Assembly: GCA_027490215.1 (NCBI GenBank)
Contig: JAIXYO010000046.1
Coordinates: 164,279-228,278 of the forward strand
Source: Rubrivivax sp.
Lineage (GTDB): Bacteria > Pseudomonadota > Gammaproteobacteria > Burkholderiales > Burkholderiaceae_C
DNA: 64,000 nt
Direction: 5' to 3'
Shown: positions 9,992-20,664 of the stretch, one piece after another
Numbering within the stretch: position 1 is the first letter of the stretch
How the letters are laid out: every line of letters begins with the position of its first letter
Translations under genes and position numbers: made by a program
The notes under the pieces: generated by a model
Databases searched by the model: none
What the model saw: only the letters and a program-made list of their open reading frames with translations
What the model was told of the DNA's origin: nothing

Positions 9992-10878
9992 GGATCAGCC
10001 CTGGCGGCGTTGGTGCCACCACCGAAAGAGCCGCAGTGGCGCTGCTTCGCGGCAGCGTTCTCTGGATTGGTGTGGCGGCTTTGCTTGCAGGCTGTGTGAG
10101 CCGACCTGACAGCAGATATCCCCCCAACTCTGCCAATGCCGCCAGTCGTGGCACCTACTCAACAGACACGAAAGACCGACCCACCGCCTCAGATGAAACC
10201 GATGCTTCACGCCGAGCCAGCGTTCGACTCGAACTGGCGGGCGCCTATTTCAGTCGCGGTCAAATGACGACGGCGCTCGATGAGGTCAAGAAGTCGATCG
10301 CTGCCAACCCCAATGTGGCCGCGGCATTCAACCTGCGTGGACTGATCTACGGCAACCTCGGCGACCATCAACTGGCTGAGGAAAGCTTCCGCCGCGCGAT
10401 GCAGCTCGACCCGAAGGACGCCGATGTGATGCAGAACTTCGGCTGGTACCTTTGCCAGCGGGATCGTTACGCTGAAGCCGACGTGCTCTTTTCTCGGGCA
10501 CTGGCGGTCCCTCAATACCAGGAAAGCGCCCGCACGTTGCTTACGCAGGGGGTGTGCCAGGCGCGAGGCGGCAAGCCCGAGGAGGCCGAGCGCACGTTGG
10601 CGCGGGCCTACGCGCTGGAGCCGGGCAACCCGGCTGTCGCCGTCAACCTCAGTGAAGTGCTGTATCGCAAGGGTGATGTGGAGCGGGCCCGCTTCTACAT
10701 CCGTCGGGTCAATGCGGTGCCAAACTTTGTGAGCGCCCAGACCTTGTGGCTGGCCGCTCGCATCGAGAACAAGATCGGAAACGCGCAGGGGGCGGCAGAT
10801 TTCAGCGAGCAACTGCGCAACCGCTTTCCGCAGTCACCCGAGGCCACCGCCTTGGCCGAGGGGCGATTCAATGAGTGA
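9988..10878 (+). CDS. pilW: Type IV pilus biogenesis lipoprotein PilW/PilF with TPR repeats
   Basis: The product is 296 residues. A lipoprotein signal ends in LLAGC (Cys about 36). A polar linker follows, then tandem tetratricopeptide repeats (for example [20 protein letters not shown] and [20 protein letters not shown]). PilW/PilF is the outer-membrane pilotin that helps the PilQ secretin assemble. This lipoprotein next to rlmN and rodZ is the standard arrangement. The ATG overlaps the rlmN stop, and the 3' end overlaps rodZ by eight bases, which points to one transcript with coupled translation. Confidence 0.88.
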   Translation: MRISPGGVGATTERAAVALLRGSVLWIGVAALLAGCVSRPDSRYPPNSANAASRGTYSTDTKDRPTASDETDASRRASVRLELAGAYFSRGQMTTALDEVKKSIAANPNVAAAFNLRGLIYGNLGDHQLAEESFRRAMQLDPKDADVMQNFGWYLCQRDRYAEADVLFSRALAVPQYQESARTLLTQGVCQARGGKPEEAERTLARAYALEPGNPAVAVNLSEVLYRKGDVERARFYIRRVNAVPNFVSAQTLWLAARIENKIGNAQGAADFSEQLRNRFPQSPEATALAEGRFNE

Positions 10879-11782
10879 GCCTGGTGCTCAGGGCTTGAGC
10901 CAGCCCACTGGCGCATCGCCGAGCGCCGGCACACAGTTGCGCACGGCGCGGCAGGCTCAGGGGCTACACATCGCTGCGTTGGCGGCATCTATCAAGGTGT
11001 CGCAGCGCAAGCTCGAACTGCTAGAGGCCGACCGCTTGGCTGAATTGCCCGATGCGACCTTTGCACGGGCACTCGCGCAGACCATCTGCCGCAGCCTGAA
11101 GATCGATCCCGCACCGGTGCTGGCTGCATTGCCTCAGGCGCCGGGTTATCGCCTGGACGCTGTCGATGCCGGCATCAACACGCCGTTTCGCGATCGCCCC
11201 GGACGCCATGAGCCCGCGCCTTTTCTGGCGCTGACCTCGCCGGGCGTGTGGGTGACCGCACTGATTGCTGGCGCGGCATTGTTGGTCCTGCTGATGCCGG
11301 CCGACTGGGCTTCGTCGATCCAAAGTGCGATTTCCAGTCCGCCACAGGCAACGCCAGCGTCCGCTGCGCCAGTGGTCGCAGCGGACGAGCCGCCAGCGCT
11401 TGCCGCGGCGCCTGTCGATGTCGCAGCGGTGCCGACAGACGCTGCCTCCGCGGCCATCGGCGATGTGGCGGCGAGTGCCGTGGTTGTTGAACTGCCGGCA
11501 TCGTCGGCCGCCAGCGCCTTGCCGTTGACCGCGACGGCGGCGGTAGTCGGTCCGCTGCAGCTGAATGCCAGCGCGGAAACATGGGTGGAAGTGGTCGATG
11601 GCGAGTCGAGGGTGCTGGTTTCGCGAATTCTCGCGAGCGGTGAAGCCCTGGTGCTCGACGGAGCCTCTCCGTTCAAGCTCAAGATCGGCAATGCGGCCGG
11701 TACCAAGGTGGCGTTCCGCGGACAGGCCGTCGATCTAGCATCGTCGACGCGTGACAACGTGGCGCGTCTCGAACTGAAGTAG
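10871..11782 (+). CDS. rodZ: RodZ-like cytoskeletal helix-turn-helix membrane protein
   Basis: The product is 303 residues. An N-terminal Xre-like helix-turn-helix (about 21-90, GTQLRTARQAQGLHIAALA) is followed by one transmembrane segment (about 125-143), an Ala/Pro/Val-rich linker and a small C-terminal beta domain (DUF4115-like, about 225-303). RodZ links MreB to the membrane and helps keep rod shape; its HTH binds MreB rather than DNA. Position between pilW and ispG supports the call. The linker is low-complexity and likely variable. Confidence 0.86.
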   Translation: MSEPGAQGLSQPTGASPSAGTQLRTARQAQGLHIAALAASIKVSQRKLELLEADRLAELPDATFARALAQTICRSLKIDPAPVLAALPQAPGYRLDAVDAGINTPFRDRPGRHEPAPFLALTSPGVWVTALIAGAALLVLLMPADWASSIQSAISSPPQATPASAAPVVAADEPPALAAAPVDVAAVPTDAASAAIGDVAASAVVVELPASSAASALPLTATAAVVGPLQLNASAETWVEVVDGESRVLVSRILASGEALVLDGASPFKLKIGNAAGTKVAFRGQAVDLASSTRDNVARLELK

Positions 11783-11791
11783 GAGATCAGC

Positions 11792-13108
11792 ATGGGTGAG
11801 CTGCGCGAGCCGGGCCGATTGGCCAGCGATGGCTTCGAGGCGCTGGATGGATTCATCGAGCCGGCACGGCCAGCGTACAAGCGAACCCGCCAAGCGCAGG
11901 TGCGCTACGGCTCGCGCGTGTTGACGATCGGTGGCTCTGCGCCGGTGCGGGTGCAGTCGATGACCAATACCGACACCGTCGATGTGATCGGTACGGCCAT
12001 CCAGGTAAAGGAACTGGCGGTGGCCGGTTCGGAGCTCGTGCGCATCACCGTCAACACGCCGGAGGCTGCCGCGGCCGTTCCGCACATCCGCGATCAGCTT
12101 GACCGCATGGGCATCGAGGTCCCGCTGGTTGGCGACTTCCACTACAACGGGCATCGGCTGCTGAGCGAACACCCTGCCTGCGCCGAAGCGCTGTCGAAGT
12201 ACCGCATCAACCCGGGCAACGTGGGCAAGGGCGACAAGGGCGACCGCCAGTTTGCGCAGATGATCGAGATCGCCGCGAAGCTCGACAAGGTCGTGCGCAT
12301 CGGCGTCAACTGGGGCAGCCTCGATTCCGAGCTGCTGGCTCAGATGATGGACGACAACGCCAAGCTCGCCGAACCGCATCCACCGCAGCAGATCATGTAC
12401 CGCGCGCTGATCACTTCGGCGATCACTTCGGCCAAGCGCGCCGAGGCGCTCGGCCTGAACGGTGACCAGATCATCCTGTCATGCAAGATGTCCGGCGTGC
12501 AGGATCTGGTCAGTGTCTACCGCGCGCTGGCCAAGCGCTGCGACTACGCCTTGCACCTGGGACTGACCGAGGCGGGCATGGGCACCAAGGGCACGGTCGC
12601 GTCGGCCACCGCACTGGCACTGCTGCTTCAGGACGGCATCGGCGACACCATCCGCGTGTCGTTGACGCCACAGCCTGGCGAGCCGCGTACGCAGGAAGTT
12701 GTCATCGCGCTGGAAATCCTGCAATCGCTGGGCCTGCGATCGTTCAACCCCAGCGTGACGGCGTGTCCCGGCTGCGGCCGCACCACCAGCACCACTTTCC
12801 AGGAACTGGCCAAACAGATTGACGACCACTTGCGCGCGCAGATGCCGGTCTGGCGAGCGCGCTATCCCGGCGTCGAGAAGATGAAGGTTGCCGTGATGGG
12901 CTGCATCGTCAACGGGCCCGGTGAAAGCAAGCATGCAGACATTGGTATCAGCCTGCCCGGCACTGGCGAAGCCCCCGCCGCGCCGGTATTCATCGACGGC
13001 GTCAAGGCATTGACGCTGCGCGGTGACCACATCGCCGAAGAGTTCCATGCACTGGTCGAGCGCTACATCGATAAGCGCTACGGCACGGCAACCGCTTCGA
13101 CCACCTGA
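11792..13108 (+). CDS. ispG: 4-hydroxy-3-methylbut-2-enyl diphosphate synthase IspG
   Basis: The product is 438 residues: a TIM-barrel N-terminus ([12 protein letters not shown]) and a 4Fe-4S C-terminal domain with CPGCGRT and the later Cys of [11 protein letters not shown]. IspG makes HMBPP in the MEP isoprenoid pathway, using electrons from flavodoxin or ferredoxin. dxr, an earlier step of the same pathway, is in this window. The N-terminus has about 25 extra polar residues before the conserved region, common in betaproteobacteria. The gene follows rodZ by nine bases. Confidence 0.97.
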   Translation: MGELREPGRLASDGFEALDGFIEPARPAYKRTRQAQVRYGSRVLTIGGSAPVRVQSMTNTDTVDVIGTAIQVKELAVAGSELVRITVNTPEAAAAVPHIRDQLDRMGIEVPLVGDFHYNGHRLLSEHPACAEALSKYRINPGNVGKGDKGDRQFAQMIEIAAKLDKVVRIGVNWGSLDSELLAQMMDDNAKLAEPHPPQQIMYRALITSAITSAKRAEALGLNGDQIILSCKMSGVQDLVSVYRALAKRCDYALHLGLTEAGMGTKGTVASATALALLLQDGIGDTIRVSLTPQPGEPRTQEVVIALEILQSLGLRSFNPSVTACPGCGRTTSTTFQELAKQIDDHLRAQMPVWRARYPGVEKMKVAVMGCIVNGPGESKHADIGISLPGTGEAPAAPVFIDGVKALTLRGDHIAEEFHALVERYIDKRYGTATASTT

Positions 13109-13198
13109 GCCCGCCCGATGGCGGCACCCGCCGCCTGTTCTTCACTGCCGCCATCCTCTGGACACCTCGGCTGTGTCCGTTGAATTCCTGAGAACGCC

Positions 13199-14494
13199 AT
13201 GAGCGACACCATCCAAGCCGTCAAGGGCATGAACGACATCCTGCCGCCGGAATCGGCGACTTGGGACTGGTTCGAGGGGCTCGTTCGCTCGCTGATGAAG
13301 CGTCACGGCTATCTGGGCGTGCGCACACCGATCGTCGAGCCGACCGCGCTGTTCGTGCGCGGATTGGGCGAGGTCACCGACATCGTCGAGAAGGAGATGT
13401 ACTCCTTCGTCGATTCGATGAACGGTGACCGCCTCAGCCTGCGGCCTGAAAACACTGCCGGCGTCGTGCGGGCCGTCACTGAACACTCCCTGCTGCGCGA
13501 TGGTGGCAAGCGGCTGTACTACATCGGTCCCATGTTCCGCCACGAGCGGCCGCAGAAGGGTCGCTACCGGCAGTTCCATCAGGTTGGTGCCGAGGCGCTG
13601 GGTTTCGCCGGGCCCGATGTCGATGCCGAACTGATCCTGATGTGCCGCATGCTTTGGCGCGAGTTGGGGCTGGTCGAAGGCCGTGATCTGCGGCTGGAAC
13701 TCAACAGCCTGGGCCAGCCCGAGGAGCGCCGCGCGCATCGCGAGGCCCTGATTGCTCACTTCGAAGCGCACGCCGAACTGCTTGACGAAGACGCGAGGCG
13801 CCGCCTGCACAGCAATCCCTTGCGTATCCTCGACACCAAGAATCCGGCAATGCGGGCACTGGTGGAGGCTGCGCCGCAGCTGATGAACTTTCTCGGCGCC
13901 GAATCCCTGGCGCACTTCAATGCCGTTTGTGCGGCACTCGATGCGGCTGGTCTGACGTACCGAATCAATCCGCGGCTGGTGCGCGGCATGGACTACTACA
14001 ACTTGACCGTGTTCGAGTGGGTCACTGAAAGGCTGGGTTCACAAGGTACGGTGTGCGGCGGCGGGCGGTACGACACGCTGATCGAGCAACTGGGCGGCAA
14101 GCCAGCGCCGGCCGTGGGATGGGGCCTGGGCATCGAGCGGCTGCTGCTGCTGCTGCAGGAAGCCGGCATCGGGGCGCCTGCCGTCGCACCCGATGCCTAT
14201 GCCGTGGTGCCATCGCCCGCGACGATGCCAATCGCGCTTCGCACCTTGGACGCGCTGCGTGCGGCCGGTGTGTCGGTGCTGATGCATGCCGCCGGCCGCG
14301 ACGGCCTGGGCAGCATGAAGTCGCAATTCAAGCGCGCCGATGCCAGCGGCGCCCGTCACGCGCTGATTTTTGGCGATGAAGAAGTGGCCCGCGGCGAGGT
14401 GGCCGTCAAGCCCTTGCGCGAAGCCAGCGCCGCGCAACATACACGCGTCCTGTCAGATGCAGCGCTGTGGGCGGACGAATTGCGCACCGCATAA
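13199..14494 (+). CDS. hisS: Histidyl-tRNA synthetase
   Basis: The product is 431 residues, a full-length class II synthetase: KGMNDILPP at the N-terminus, motif 2 around [16 protein letters not shown], the histidine-specific motif [15 protein letters not shown], and a C-terminal anticodon-binding domain. It charges tRNA-His in the cytoplasm. It differs from the HisZ paralogue downstream in having both the intact His motif and the anticodon domain. It lies 90 bases after ispG and 29 bases before the yfgM-like gene. Confidence 0.98.
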   Translation: MSDTIQAVKGMNDILPPESATWDWFEGLVRSLMKRHGYLGVRTPIVEPTALFVRGLGEVTDIVEKEMYSFVDSMNGDRLSLRPENTAGVVRAVTEHSLLRDGGKRLYYIGPMFRHERPQKGRYRQFHQVGAEALGFAGPDVDAELILMCRMLWRELGLVEGRDLRLELNSLGQPEERRAHREALIAHFEAHAELLDEDARRRLHSNPLRILDTKNPAMRALVEAAPQLMNFLGAESLAHFNAVCAALDAAGLTYRINPRLVRGMDYYNLTVFEWVTERLGSQGTVCGGGRYDTLIEQLGGKPAPAVGWGLGIERLLLLLQEAGIGAPAVAPDAYAVVPSPATMPIALRTLDALRAAGVSVLMHAAGRDGLGSMKSQFKRADASGARHALIFGDEEVARGEVAVKPLREASAAQHTRVLSDAALWADELRTA

Positions 14495-14523
14495 TCGGAG
14501 GTCACTCGAAACTCATTGCAAGC

Positions 14524-15213
14524 ATGGCCACGCATCTCGATCTTCAAGAACAAGAACAGCTTGATGCCGTCAAGCAATTCTGGAAGCGCAATGGCAACCT
14601 CGTCACTTGGCTGTTGATTGCTGTGCTGGTGGCTTATTCCGGCTGGACCGGCTGGAAGTGGTGGCAGCGCGAGCAAGCCACACAGGCCGGAGCGATGTTC
14701 GACGAACTTGACAAGGCAGCCCAAGCCGCCGATGTCGACAAGGCCACTCGCGTGTTCGGTGACCTGAAGTCGCGTTACCCCAAAACCGCTTTTGCGCAAC
14801 AAGGCGGATTGCTTTCGGCCAAGGTGCAGGCGGAGAAGGGTCAGGCCGATGCGGCGCAGGCAACGCTCGAATGGGTTGCTGCCAATGCGACCGAGGTCGA
14901 GTACCAAACCATCGCCAGACTGCGGCTGGCCGGCTTGCTGCTCGACAGCAAGAAGTACGACGAGGCCTTGAAGCAACTGGATGCGGCCACTGCGGCTGGC
15001 TTCGAGCCCTTGGTGGCAGATCGCCGTGGCGACGTGCTGATGGCCCAAGGCAAGGCCGACGATGCCAAGGCTTCCTACAACAAGGCATGGCAGGCGATGG
15101 ACCCGAAAATCGAATACCGGCGCCTGATCGAGGCCAAGCTGGCCGCACTGGGTGCAGCGCCGGTGACCCCCGTGGCGGCTGATGCGACCGCAGAAGCAGG
15201 AGCGGTCAAGTGA
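14524..15213 (+). CDS. yfgM: YfgM-family tetratricopeptide membrane protein
   Basis: The product is 229 residues with a cytoplasmic N-terminus, one transmembrane helix (about 25-43, LVTWLLIAVLVAYSGW) and a periplasmic TPR_21 domain. In E. coli YfgM works with the SecYEG translocon and periplasmic chaperones. The ATG at 14524 matches the family N-terminus (MATHLDLQEQEQLDAVKQFW). The stop overlaps the GTG of bamB (GTGA), and hisS-yfgM-bamB-der is a conserved order. Confidence 0.92.
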   Translation: MATHLDLQEQEQLDAVKQFWKRNGNLVTWLLIAVLVAYSGWTGWKWWQREQATQAGAMFDELDKAAQAADVDKATRVFGDLKSRYPKTAFAQQGGLLSAKVQAEKGQADAAQATLEWVAANATEVEYQTIARLRLAGLLLDSKKYDEALKQLDAATAAGFEPLVADRRGDVLMAQGKADDAKASYNKAWQAMDPKIEYRRLIEAKLAALGAAPVTPVAADATAEAGAVK

Positions 15214-16337
15214 GGCGCGCAGCGGTTGTTGGCGCCGCCTGCCTTAGCGTATTGCTGTCGTCGTGCGGCCTGATCTTTCCCGACAAGAACAAGCCTGAGC
15301 CGAAAGAGCTTGTACCGGTCAAGCCCACGATTGCAGGGCGCGTGGTGTGGACGGCCAGCACGGCCGATGTCGAGTTTCCGCTGTCGGTTGCCGTCAACGG
15401 CAGCACTTTCACCGTGGGCGCATCGGATGGTTCAGTGATCGCACTCGATGCGGCCAAGGGTCGAGAAATCTGGCGTGCGAACACCAAGTCGGCACTCAGC
15501 GCCGGTGTCGGCAGCGATGGCAAGTTTGCGGCAGTGGTCACGCGCGATGGTCAGGTCGTCGTGTTTGAGGCCGGTCGTGAGCTTTGGCGGCAACCCGCCG
15601 GTACACGCGTCGTAACCGCCCCGTTGGTGGCTGGTGAGCGGGTATTCGTGGTCGGACTGGACCGCAGCGTGACGGCATTCGATGCGTTGAACGGTGCGCG
15701 GCTGTGGTCGGTGCAGCGACCGGGGGATCCGCTGACGCTGGCTCAGGCAGGTGTTGCGATGGCTTTCAAGAACACCTTGCTGGTCAGCCAGGGCGCGCGT
15801 CTGGCGGCACTGGACCCGGCCAATGGTGCGCTGCGCTGGGACGTTGCATTGGCGACGCCTCGCGGTGCCAATGAGATCGAGCGTCTTGCTGACCTGGTCG
15901 GGCCAGCGGTTCGAGTTGGCGATGTGGTGTGCGCGCGTGCGTACCAAGCCAGCGTCGGTTGCGTCAACGCCGAGAGCGGTCAATTGCTGTGGACCAAGAA
16001 TATCGGGGGGCGAGGCGGTCTGGCGGCCGATGAGCGCTACGTGTACGCGGCAGATGCCGCCGATCGCATCACGGCCTGGAAGGCCGACACCGGAGAGGTC
16101 GCCTGGACCACCGATGCCTATCTTTACCGCGAACTAACAACGCCCTTCAGCCTGGGTCCCGTGCTCGTTTTTGGCGATTTCGAGGGCCAACTGCACTTCT
16201 TGGCGGCGGATCGCGGCGCGGCGCAACTGATATTGCCAACGGACGGCGCGCCGATGGCCGCTGCGCCAGTGGTGTCGGGCACCACGGTGTTGATCGTCAC
16301 CCGCGACGGCGGGCTGTTTGCCTTACGGCCTGAATGA
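15210..16337 (+). CDS. bamB: Outer membrane assembly lipoprotein BamB
   Basis: The product is 375 residues. A lipoprotein signal has the box LLSSC (Cys about 19), followed by an eight-bladed PQQ-like beta-propeller with recurring segments such as [17 protein letters not shown] and [16 protein letters not shown]. BamB is the scaffold lipoprotein of the BAM complex at the inner face of the outer membrane. It starts with GTG at 15210, overlapping the yfgM stop. The start of der follows 25 bases after the stop. Confidence 0.95.
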   Translation: MRRAAVVGAACLSVLLSSCGLIFPDKNKPEPKELVPVKPTIAGRVVWTASTADVEFPLSVAVNGSTFTVGASDGSVIALDAAKGREIWRANTKSALSAGVGSDGKFAAVVTRDGQVVVFEAGRELWRQPAGTRVVTAPLVAGERVFVVGLDRSVTAFDALNGARLWSVQRPGDPLTLAQAGVAMAFKNTLLVSQGARLAALDPANGALRWDVALATPRGANEIERLADLVGPAVRVGDVVCARAYQASVGCVNAESGQLLWTKNIGGRGGLAADERYVYAADAADRITAWKADTGEVAWTTDAYLYRELTTPFSLGPVLVFGDFEGQLHFLAADRGAAQLILPTDGAPMAAAPVVSGTTVLIVTRDGGLFALRPE

Positions 16338-16362
16338 CGCAGCCTCTCGGGAGTCTTGCTTG

Positions 16363-17697
16363 ATGAAGCCGGTCGTCGCCATCGTTGGTCGGCCGAATGT
16401 CGGCAAGTCCACGTTGTTCAACCGCATGACCAAAAGCCGCGACGCGATCGTTGCGGACTTTGCCGGGCTGACACGGGATCGCCACTATGGCGACGGCCGT
16501 ATCGGCGACCGCGAGTTCATCGTGGTCGACACCGGCGGATTTGAGCCCACCTGCGACACGGGCATCGTCAAGGAAATGGCCAAACAGACGCGCCAGGCGG
16601 TGGCCGAGGCCGATGCGGTGATCTTCGTCGTCGACATCCGCGGCGGGTTGTCGGCGCAGGACCACGACATCGCTCGCTACCTGCGCACCGTGGGCAAAAC
16701 GGTAGTGCTGGCAGCCAACAAGGCTGAAGGCATGGTCGAGTCGCCCTTGCTGGGCGAGTTCTACGAACTCGGCATGGGGGAGCCGCATCCGATCTCTTCC
16801 GCGCACGGCCAGGGCATTCGCAGCCTGACCGAGGCGGCACTGGCCAGTTTCGCATTCGATGAAGATGACGATGCGGATGTGGATGAGGCTTCGCCGATCC
16901 GGCTGGCCGTGGCCGGCCGGCCCAACGTCGGAAAATCGACGCTGATCAACACTTGGCTGGGTGAAGAGAGGTTGGTTGCGTTCGACATGCCGGGCACCAC
17001 CCGCGATGCGATCACCGTGCCGTTCGAACGCAATGGCCAGAAGTTCGAACTGATTGACACCGCCGGCCTGCGCCGCAAAGGCAAGGTGTTTGAGGCCATC
17101 GAGAAGTTCTCGGTGGTCAAGACGCTGCAGGCCATCGCTGACGCGAACGTGGTTCTGCTGCTGCTCGATGCGACGCAGGGCGTGACCGACCAGGACGCGC
17201 ACATTGCCGGCTACATCCTAGAGAGCGGTCGCGCCGTGGTGATTGCGGTCAACAAGTGGGATGCGGTCGACGACTATCAGCGGCAATTGCTGCAGAGATC
17301 GATCGAACAGCGCCTCGCCTTCCTGAAGTTCGCGCCGGTGCTGAACATTTCTGCGATCAAGCGCCAGGGGCTTGGGCCGGTCTGGAAAGCCATTGCAGAC
17401 GCACATGCTTCCGCGACACGCAAGATGTCGACGCCGGTGCTGACACGCCTGCTGCTCGACGCCATCGAACACCAAGCGCCCCAGCGCGCGGGCATGTTCC
17501 GGCCGAAGCTACGCTATGCACACCAGGGCGGCATGAACCCGCCGATCGTGGTGGTGCATGGAAATTCTCTGGAACACGTGACAGCCGCCTACAAGCGCTT
17601 TCTTGAGGGCCGCATTCGAGACCACTTCAAGCTGACCGGCACACCGCTGCGCATCGAGATGCGTTCCGGCAAGAACCCATTCGATGCCAAAGGCTGA
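16363..17697 (+). CDS. der: Ribosome-assembly GTPase Der (EngA)
   Basis: The product is 444 residues with two GTPase domains in tandem, each with a P-loop GRPNVGKST (about 8-16 and about 185-193), plus a C-terminal KH-like domain. Der is needed for 50S subunit maturation. I took the ATG at 16363, since the conserved sequence [16 protein letters not shown] begins there; an open frame upstream runs into bamB and is discounted. Confidence 0.98.
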   Translation: MKPVVAIVGRPNVGKSTLFNRMTKSRDAIVADFAGLTRDRHYGDGRIGDREFIVVDTGGFEPTCDTGIVKEMAKQTRQAVAEADAVIFVVDIRGGLSAQDHDIARYLRTVGKTVVLAANKAEGMVESPLLGEFYELGMGEPHPISSAHGQGIRSLTEAALASFAFDEDDDADVDEASPIRLAVAGRPNVGKSTLINTWLGEERLVAFDMPGTTRDAITVPFERNGQKFELIDTAGLRRKGKVFEAIEKFSVVKTLQAIADANVVLLLLDATQGVTDQDAHIAGYILESGRAVVIAVNKWDAVDDYQRQLLQRSIEQRLAFLKFAPVLNISAIKRQGLGPVWKAIADAHASATRKMSTPVLTRLLLDAIEHQAPQRAGMFRPKLRYAHQGGMNPPIVVVHGNSLEHVTAAYKRFLEGRIRDHFKLTGTPLRIEMRSGKNPFDAKG

Positions 17698-17778
17698 GGG
17701 GAATCCCCCAACGCGCCGGTACCAGCAGGGTCCTGTGTTAACGTTTCCTGCGACAGTTCATTCAACACGGAGAATATC

Positions 17779-18021
17779 GTGAGCAATAAAGGTCAGCTTT
17801 TGCAGGACCCCTTTCTGAACGTGCTGCGCAAGGAGCACGTGCCGGTGTCCATCTACCTGGTGAATGGCATCAAGTTGCAGGGGCACATCGAATCGTTCGA
17901 CCAGTACGTGGTCTTGTTGCGTAACACCGTGACGCAGATGGTCTACAAGCATGCCATTTCCACGGTGGTGCCAGGTCGCGCAGTGAACTTCCACGCTCCA
18001 GACGCTCCAGAGGCGGCGTGA
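17779..18021 (+). CDS. hfq: RNA chaperone Hfq
   Basis: The product is 80 residues with a canonical Sm fold: [20 protein letters not shown], the FDQYVVLL strand, and the Sm2 YKHAIST motif (about 56-62). Hfq forms a hexameric ring that pairs small RNAs with mRNAs. The start is GTG at 17779, preceded by GGAGA at good spacing. Position between der and hflX is conserved. The acidic C-terminal tail is very short, so this is a compact Hfq. Confidence 0.98.
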   Translation: MSNKGQLLQDPFLNVLRKEHVPVSIYLVNGIKLQGHIESFDQYVVLLRNTVTQMVYKHAISTVVPGRAVNFHAPDAPEAA

Positions 18022-18058
18022 ACGCACCCAACGATTACCGCGGGGCTATGTCGTCATT

Positions 18059-19306
18059 TTGAACCCAGACATTTCTGCCACGGCCGACCTCAATCCAGCG
18101 CGCGCGATTCTCGTGGGCGTGGCGATTGGACGCGCGCCAGGTTTTGACGAAACCCTTGACGAATTGGCGCTGCTGGCCGAATCGGCAGGCGACATCGCGA
18201 TGGCCCGTGTGATTGCGCGGCGTAAATCGCCCGATCCGGCCCTGTTCATCGGTTCAGGCAAGGCGGACGAAATCAAGGCGCTGGTCGAGATGCACCGTGC
18301 CGAGGTGGTGCTGTTCGATCAGGCGCTGGGCGCCGCGCAGCAGCGTAATCTGGAGCGCCATTTGGGCGTAGCCGTTGCCGACCGGACGATGTTGATCCTG
18401 GAAATCTTCGCTGATCGCGCGCAGAGCCACGAAGGCAAGTTACAGGTCGAGTTGGCGCGGCTTCAGTACCTGTCGACGCGTCTGGTGCGCCGCTGGAGCC
18501 ACCTGGAACGACAGCGGGGCGGTATCGGCAATCGCGGCGGTCCCGGCGAGGCGCAGATCGAACTGGACCGCCGGATGATCGGCGAGCGCATCAAGTCGGT
18601 GAAGGAGCGCCTGGAGAAGGTCAAGCGTCAGCGAAACACCCAACGCAAATCGCGTGAGCGCAGCGAGACCTTCCGCGTGTCGCTGGTCGGCTATACCAAT
18701 GCAGGCAAGTCAACACTCTTCAACAAGCTGGTCAAAGCGCGCGCCTACGCTGCAGACCAGCTGTTCGCCACGCTGGACACCACAACGCGCCAGATGTACC
18801 TGGAGGAGGCGGGCCGAAACGTGTCGCTTTCAGACACCGTTGGGTTCATTCGCGACCTGCCGCACAAATTGGTTGAAGCCTTCGAAGCCACCTTGCAGGA
18901 GGCCGCTCAGGCAGATCTGCTGTTGCATGTTGTTGATGCGGCAAGCCTGAACCGCGACGAACAGCGGTTCGAGGTCGAGCGGGTGCTGGCCAGCATTGGC
19001 GCTGCCCAGGTGCCGCAGATTCTGGTTTTCAACAAGGCCGATTTGCTGGCGCAACATCAGTCGCCGCTCACTGAGATCGACGCGATCGTCTTCGACGATG
19101 GTCGTCTGGTGCCGCGCGTGTTCATCAGCGCCGAGCAAGGATCCGGCTTGGACTCGCTGCGCCATCTGATTGCCGAATTTGCTACCGGCATCGTCGCAGC
19201 CCCCTTGAATTCGAGTGACAAGTTACTCACATCCCCGTCTGACGTCGATGACGGAGATGCCTCGCTGCTCCCAGAATCCACCGGAACTTTTCCCCTCCAC
19301 GCATGA
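18059..19306 (+). CDS. hflX: Ribosome-associated GTPase HflX
   Basis: The product is about 415 residues: an N-terminal HflX domain with the glycine-rich GSGKADEIKAL and RGGIGNRGGPGEAQIE segments, then an Obg-type G domain with P-loop VGYTNAGKSTLF. HflX splits stalled or heat-damaged 70S ribosomes. The likely start is TTG at 18059. A five-codon frame (ATG at 18048) ends in a TGA that overlaps this TTG, which could let ribosomes reinitiate. The 3' end overlaps hflK by four bases. Confidence 0.94.
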   Translation: MNPDISATADLNPARAILVGVAIGRAPGFDETLDELALLAESAGDIAMARVIARRKSPDPALFIGSGKADEIKALVEMHRAEVVLFDQALGAAQQRNLERHLGVAVADRTMLILEIFADRAQSHEGKLQVELARLQYLSTRLVRRWSHLERQRGGIGNRGGPGEAQIELDRRMIGERIKSVKERLEKVKRQRNTQRKSRERSETFRVSLVGYTNAGKSTLFNKLVKARAYAADQLFATLDTTTRQMYLEEAGRNVSLSDTVGFIRDLPHKLVEAFEATLQEAAQADLLLHVVDAASLNRDEQRFEVERVLASIGAAQVPQILVFNKADLLAQHQSPLTEIDAIVFDDGRLVPRVFISAEQGSGLDSLRHLIAEFATGIVAAPLNSSDKLLTSPSDVDDGDASLLPESTGTFPLHA

Positions 19307-20646
19307 AGATCAGTCGTCCCATCGAAGTCCCGGGCCGTCCCGTTTCCCCTTGGCTCGCCCTGGCTCACAGTGCCAAGGCGTTGTCGATCGGCGTGGTCGC
19401 GCGCTTGATCGCGCTGCTGTCCGTTCGGCGCAGTGCATCACCATCCGGGCTGTCCGACCCCTACCTGAACAAGGGCGAGGGCCCGCCAGACCTTGACGAG
19501 TTGTGGCGGGACTTCAACAAAAAACTCAGTGGCCTGTTCGGTGGCAAGGGAGGTGGCACGCGCACACCGAATCCCGGTGATGGTGGCAACTTTCAGCCGG
19601 ACATGAAAAGCGCTGGCATCGGTGTCGGTCTGATGGCCGGCGTGGCAGCCTTGCTGTGGCTGGGCAGTGGCTTCTTTATTGTGCAGGAAGGTCAGCAGGC
19701 AGTTGTGACGTCGTTCGGCAAGTACACCCATACGGCTGACGCCGGGTTCCAGTGGCGCATGCCATATCCGTTCCAGGCGCACGAGACTGTGCCAGTCACT
19801 CAGTTGCGCTCGATCGAGGTGGGTCGCAACGCAGTAGTCCAATCGACCGGGCTGCGTGATTCTTCGATGCTCACCCAGGACGAGAACATCGTCGACATAC
19901 GTTTCACCGTCCAGTACCGCCTCAAGGATTCGCGCGCCTACCTGTTCGAGAATCGCAATCCTGATGATGCGGTGGTGCAAGCCGCTGAATCAGCGGTACG
20001 CGAGATCGTTGGCAAGAGCACGATGGATTCGGTGCTCTACGAGCAACGCGATGCGATTGCCAACGAACTTGTCAAATCGATCCAGACTCAGGCGGATCGG
20101 CTCAATACCGGCATTCTGGTCGTCAATGTCAACGTGCAGAACGTGCAGGCTCCGGAGCAGGTACAGGCCGCTTTCGACGACGCTTTCAAGGCTGGTGCGG
20201 ACCGTGAACGCCTGAAGAACGAGGGCCAAGCCTATGCGAACGATGTGATTCCCAAGGCGCAAGGCACCGCCGCACGCTTGCGTGAGGAATCTGAAGGCTA
20301 CAAGTCGCGTGTCGTTGCCCAAGCGGAGGGTGATTCGCAGCGCTTCTCCAGCGTGTTGATTGAATACAAGAAAGCGCCTGCGGTAACCCGCGACCGGCTC
20401 TACATCGACACGATGAAGGAGGTCTATTCAAACGTCAGCAAGGTGTATGTCGACAGCCGCAACAACTCGAACTTGCTGTACCTGCCGCTGGACAAACTGA
20501 TCCAACAAACCGCCGCGGCCACAGCGCCCGTAGCGGGCAACGCCAATTCGACGGCCGACGCCAACACATCGGCGCCGACAGCCCCCGCCTCGCTGGATGT
20601 GCGCTCGCGTGATGGTCAACGCGGCCGCGATCGCGACGGTCGCTGA
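19303..20646 (+). CDS. hflK: HflK subunit of the HflKC membrane complex, with N-terminal extension
   Basis: The product is 447 residues. The typical HflK sequence begins at about residue 58 (GEGPPDLDELWRDFNKKL), followed by a Gly-rich linker, a transmembrane helix (about 105-127), the SPFH/band-7 domain and a long coiled coil. HflK and HflC form a large cage around FtsH in the inner membrane and affect its proteolysis. About 50 residues precede the usual start; they include a hydrophobic or amphipathic stretch (about 24-41). No ATG, GTG or TTG lies closer to the family start, and the ATG at 19303 overlaps the hflX stop. Confidence 0.94.
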   Translation: MKISRPIEVPGRPVSPWLALAHSAKALSIGVVARLIALLSVRRSASPSGLSDPYLNKGEGPPDLDELWRDFNKKLSGLFGGKGGGTRTPNPGDGGNFQPDMKSAGIGVGLMAGVAALLWLGSGFFIVQEGQQAVVTSFGKYTHTADAGFQWRMPYPFQAHETVPVTQLRSIEVGRNAVVQSTGLRDSSMLTQDENIVDIRFTVQYRLKDSRAYLFENRNPDDAVVQAAESAVREIVGKSTMDSVLYEQRDAIANELVKSIQTQADRLNTGILVVNVNVQNVQAPEQVQAAFDDAFKAGADRERLKNEGQAYANDVIPKAQGTAARLREESEGYKSRVVAQAEGDSQRFSSVLIEYKKAPAVTRDRLYIDTMKEVYSNVSKVYVDSRNNSNLLYLPLDKLIQQTAAATAPVAGNANSTADANTSAPTAPASLDVRSRDGQRGRDRDGR

Positions 20647-20664
20647 ACCTGGACGGACTCCACC

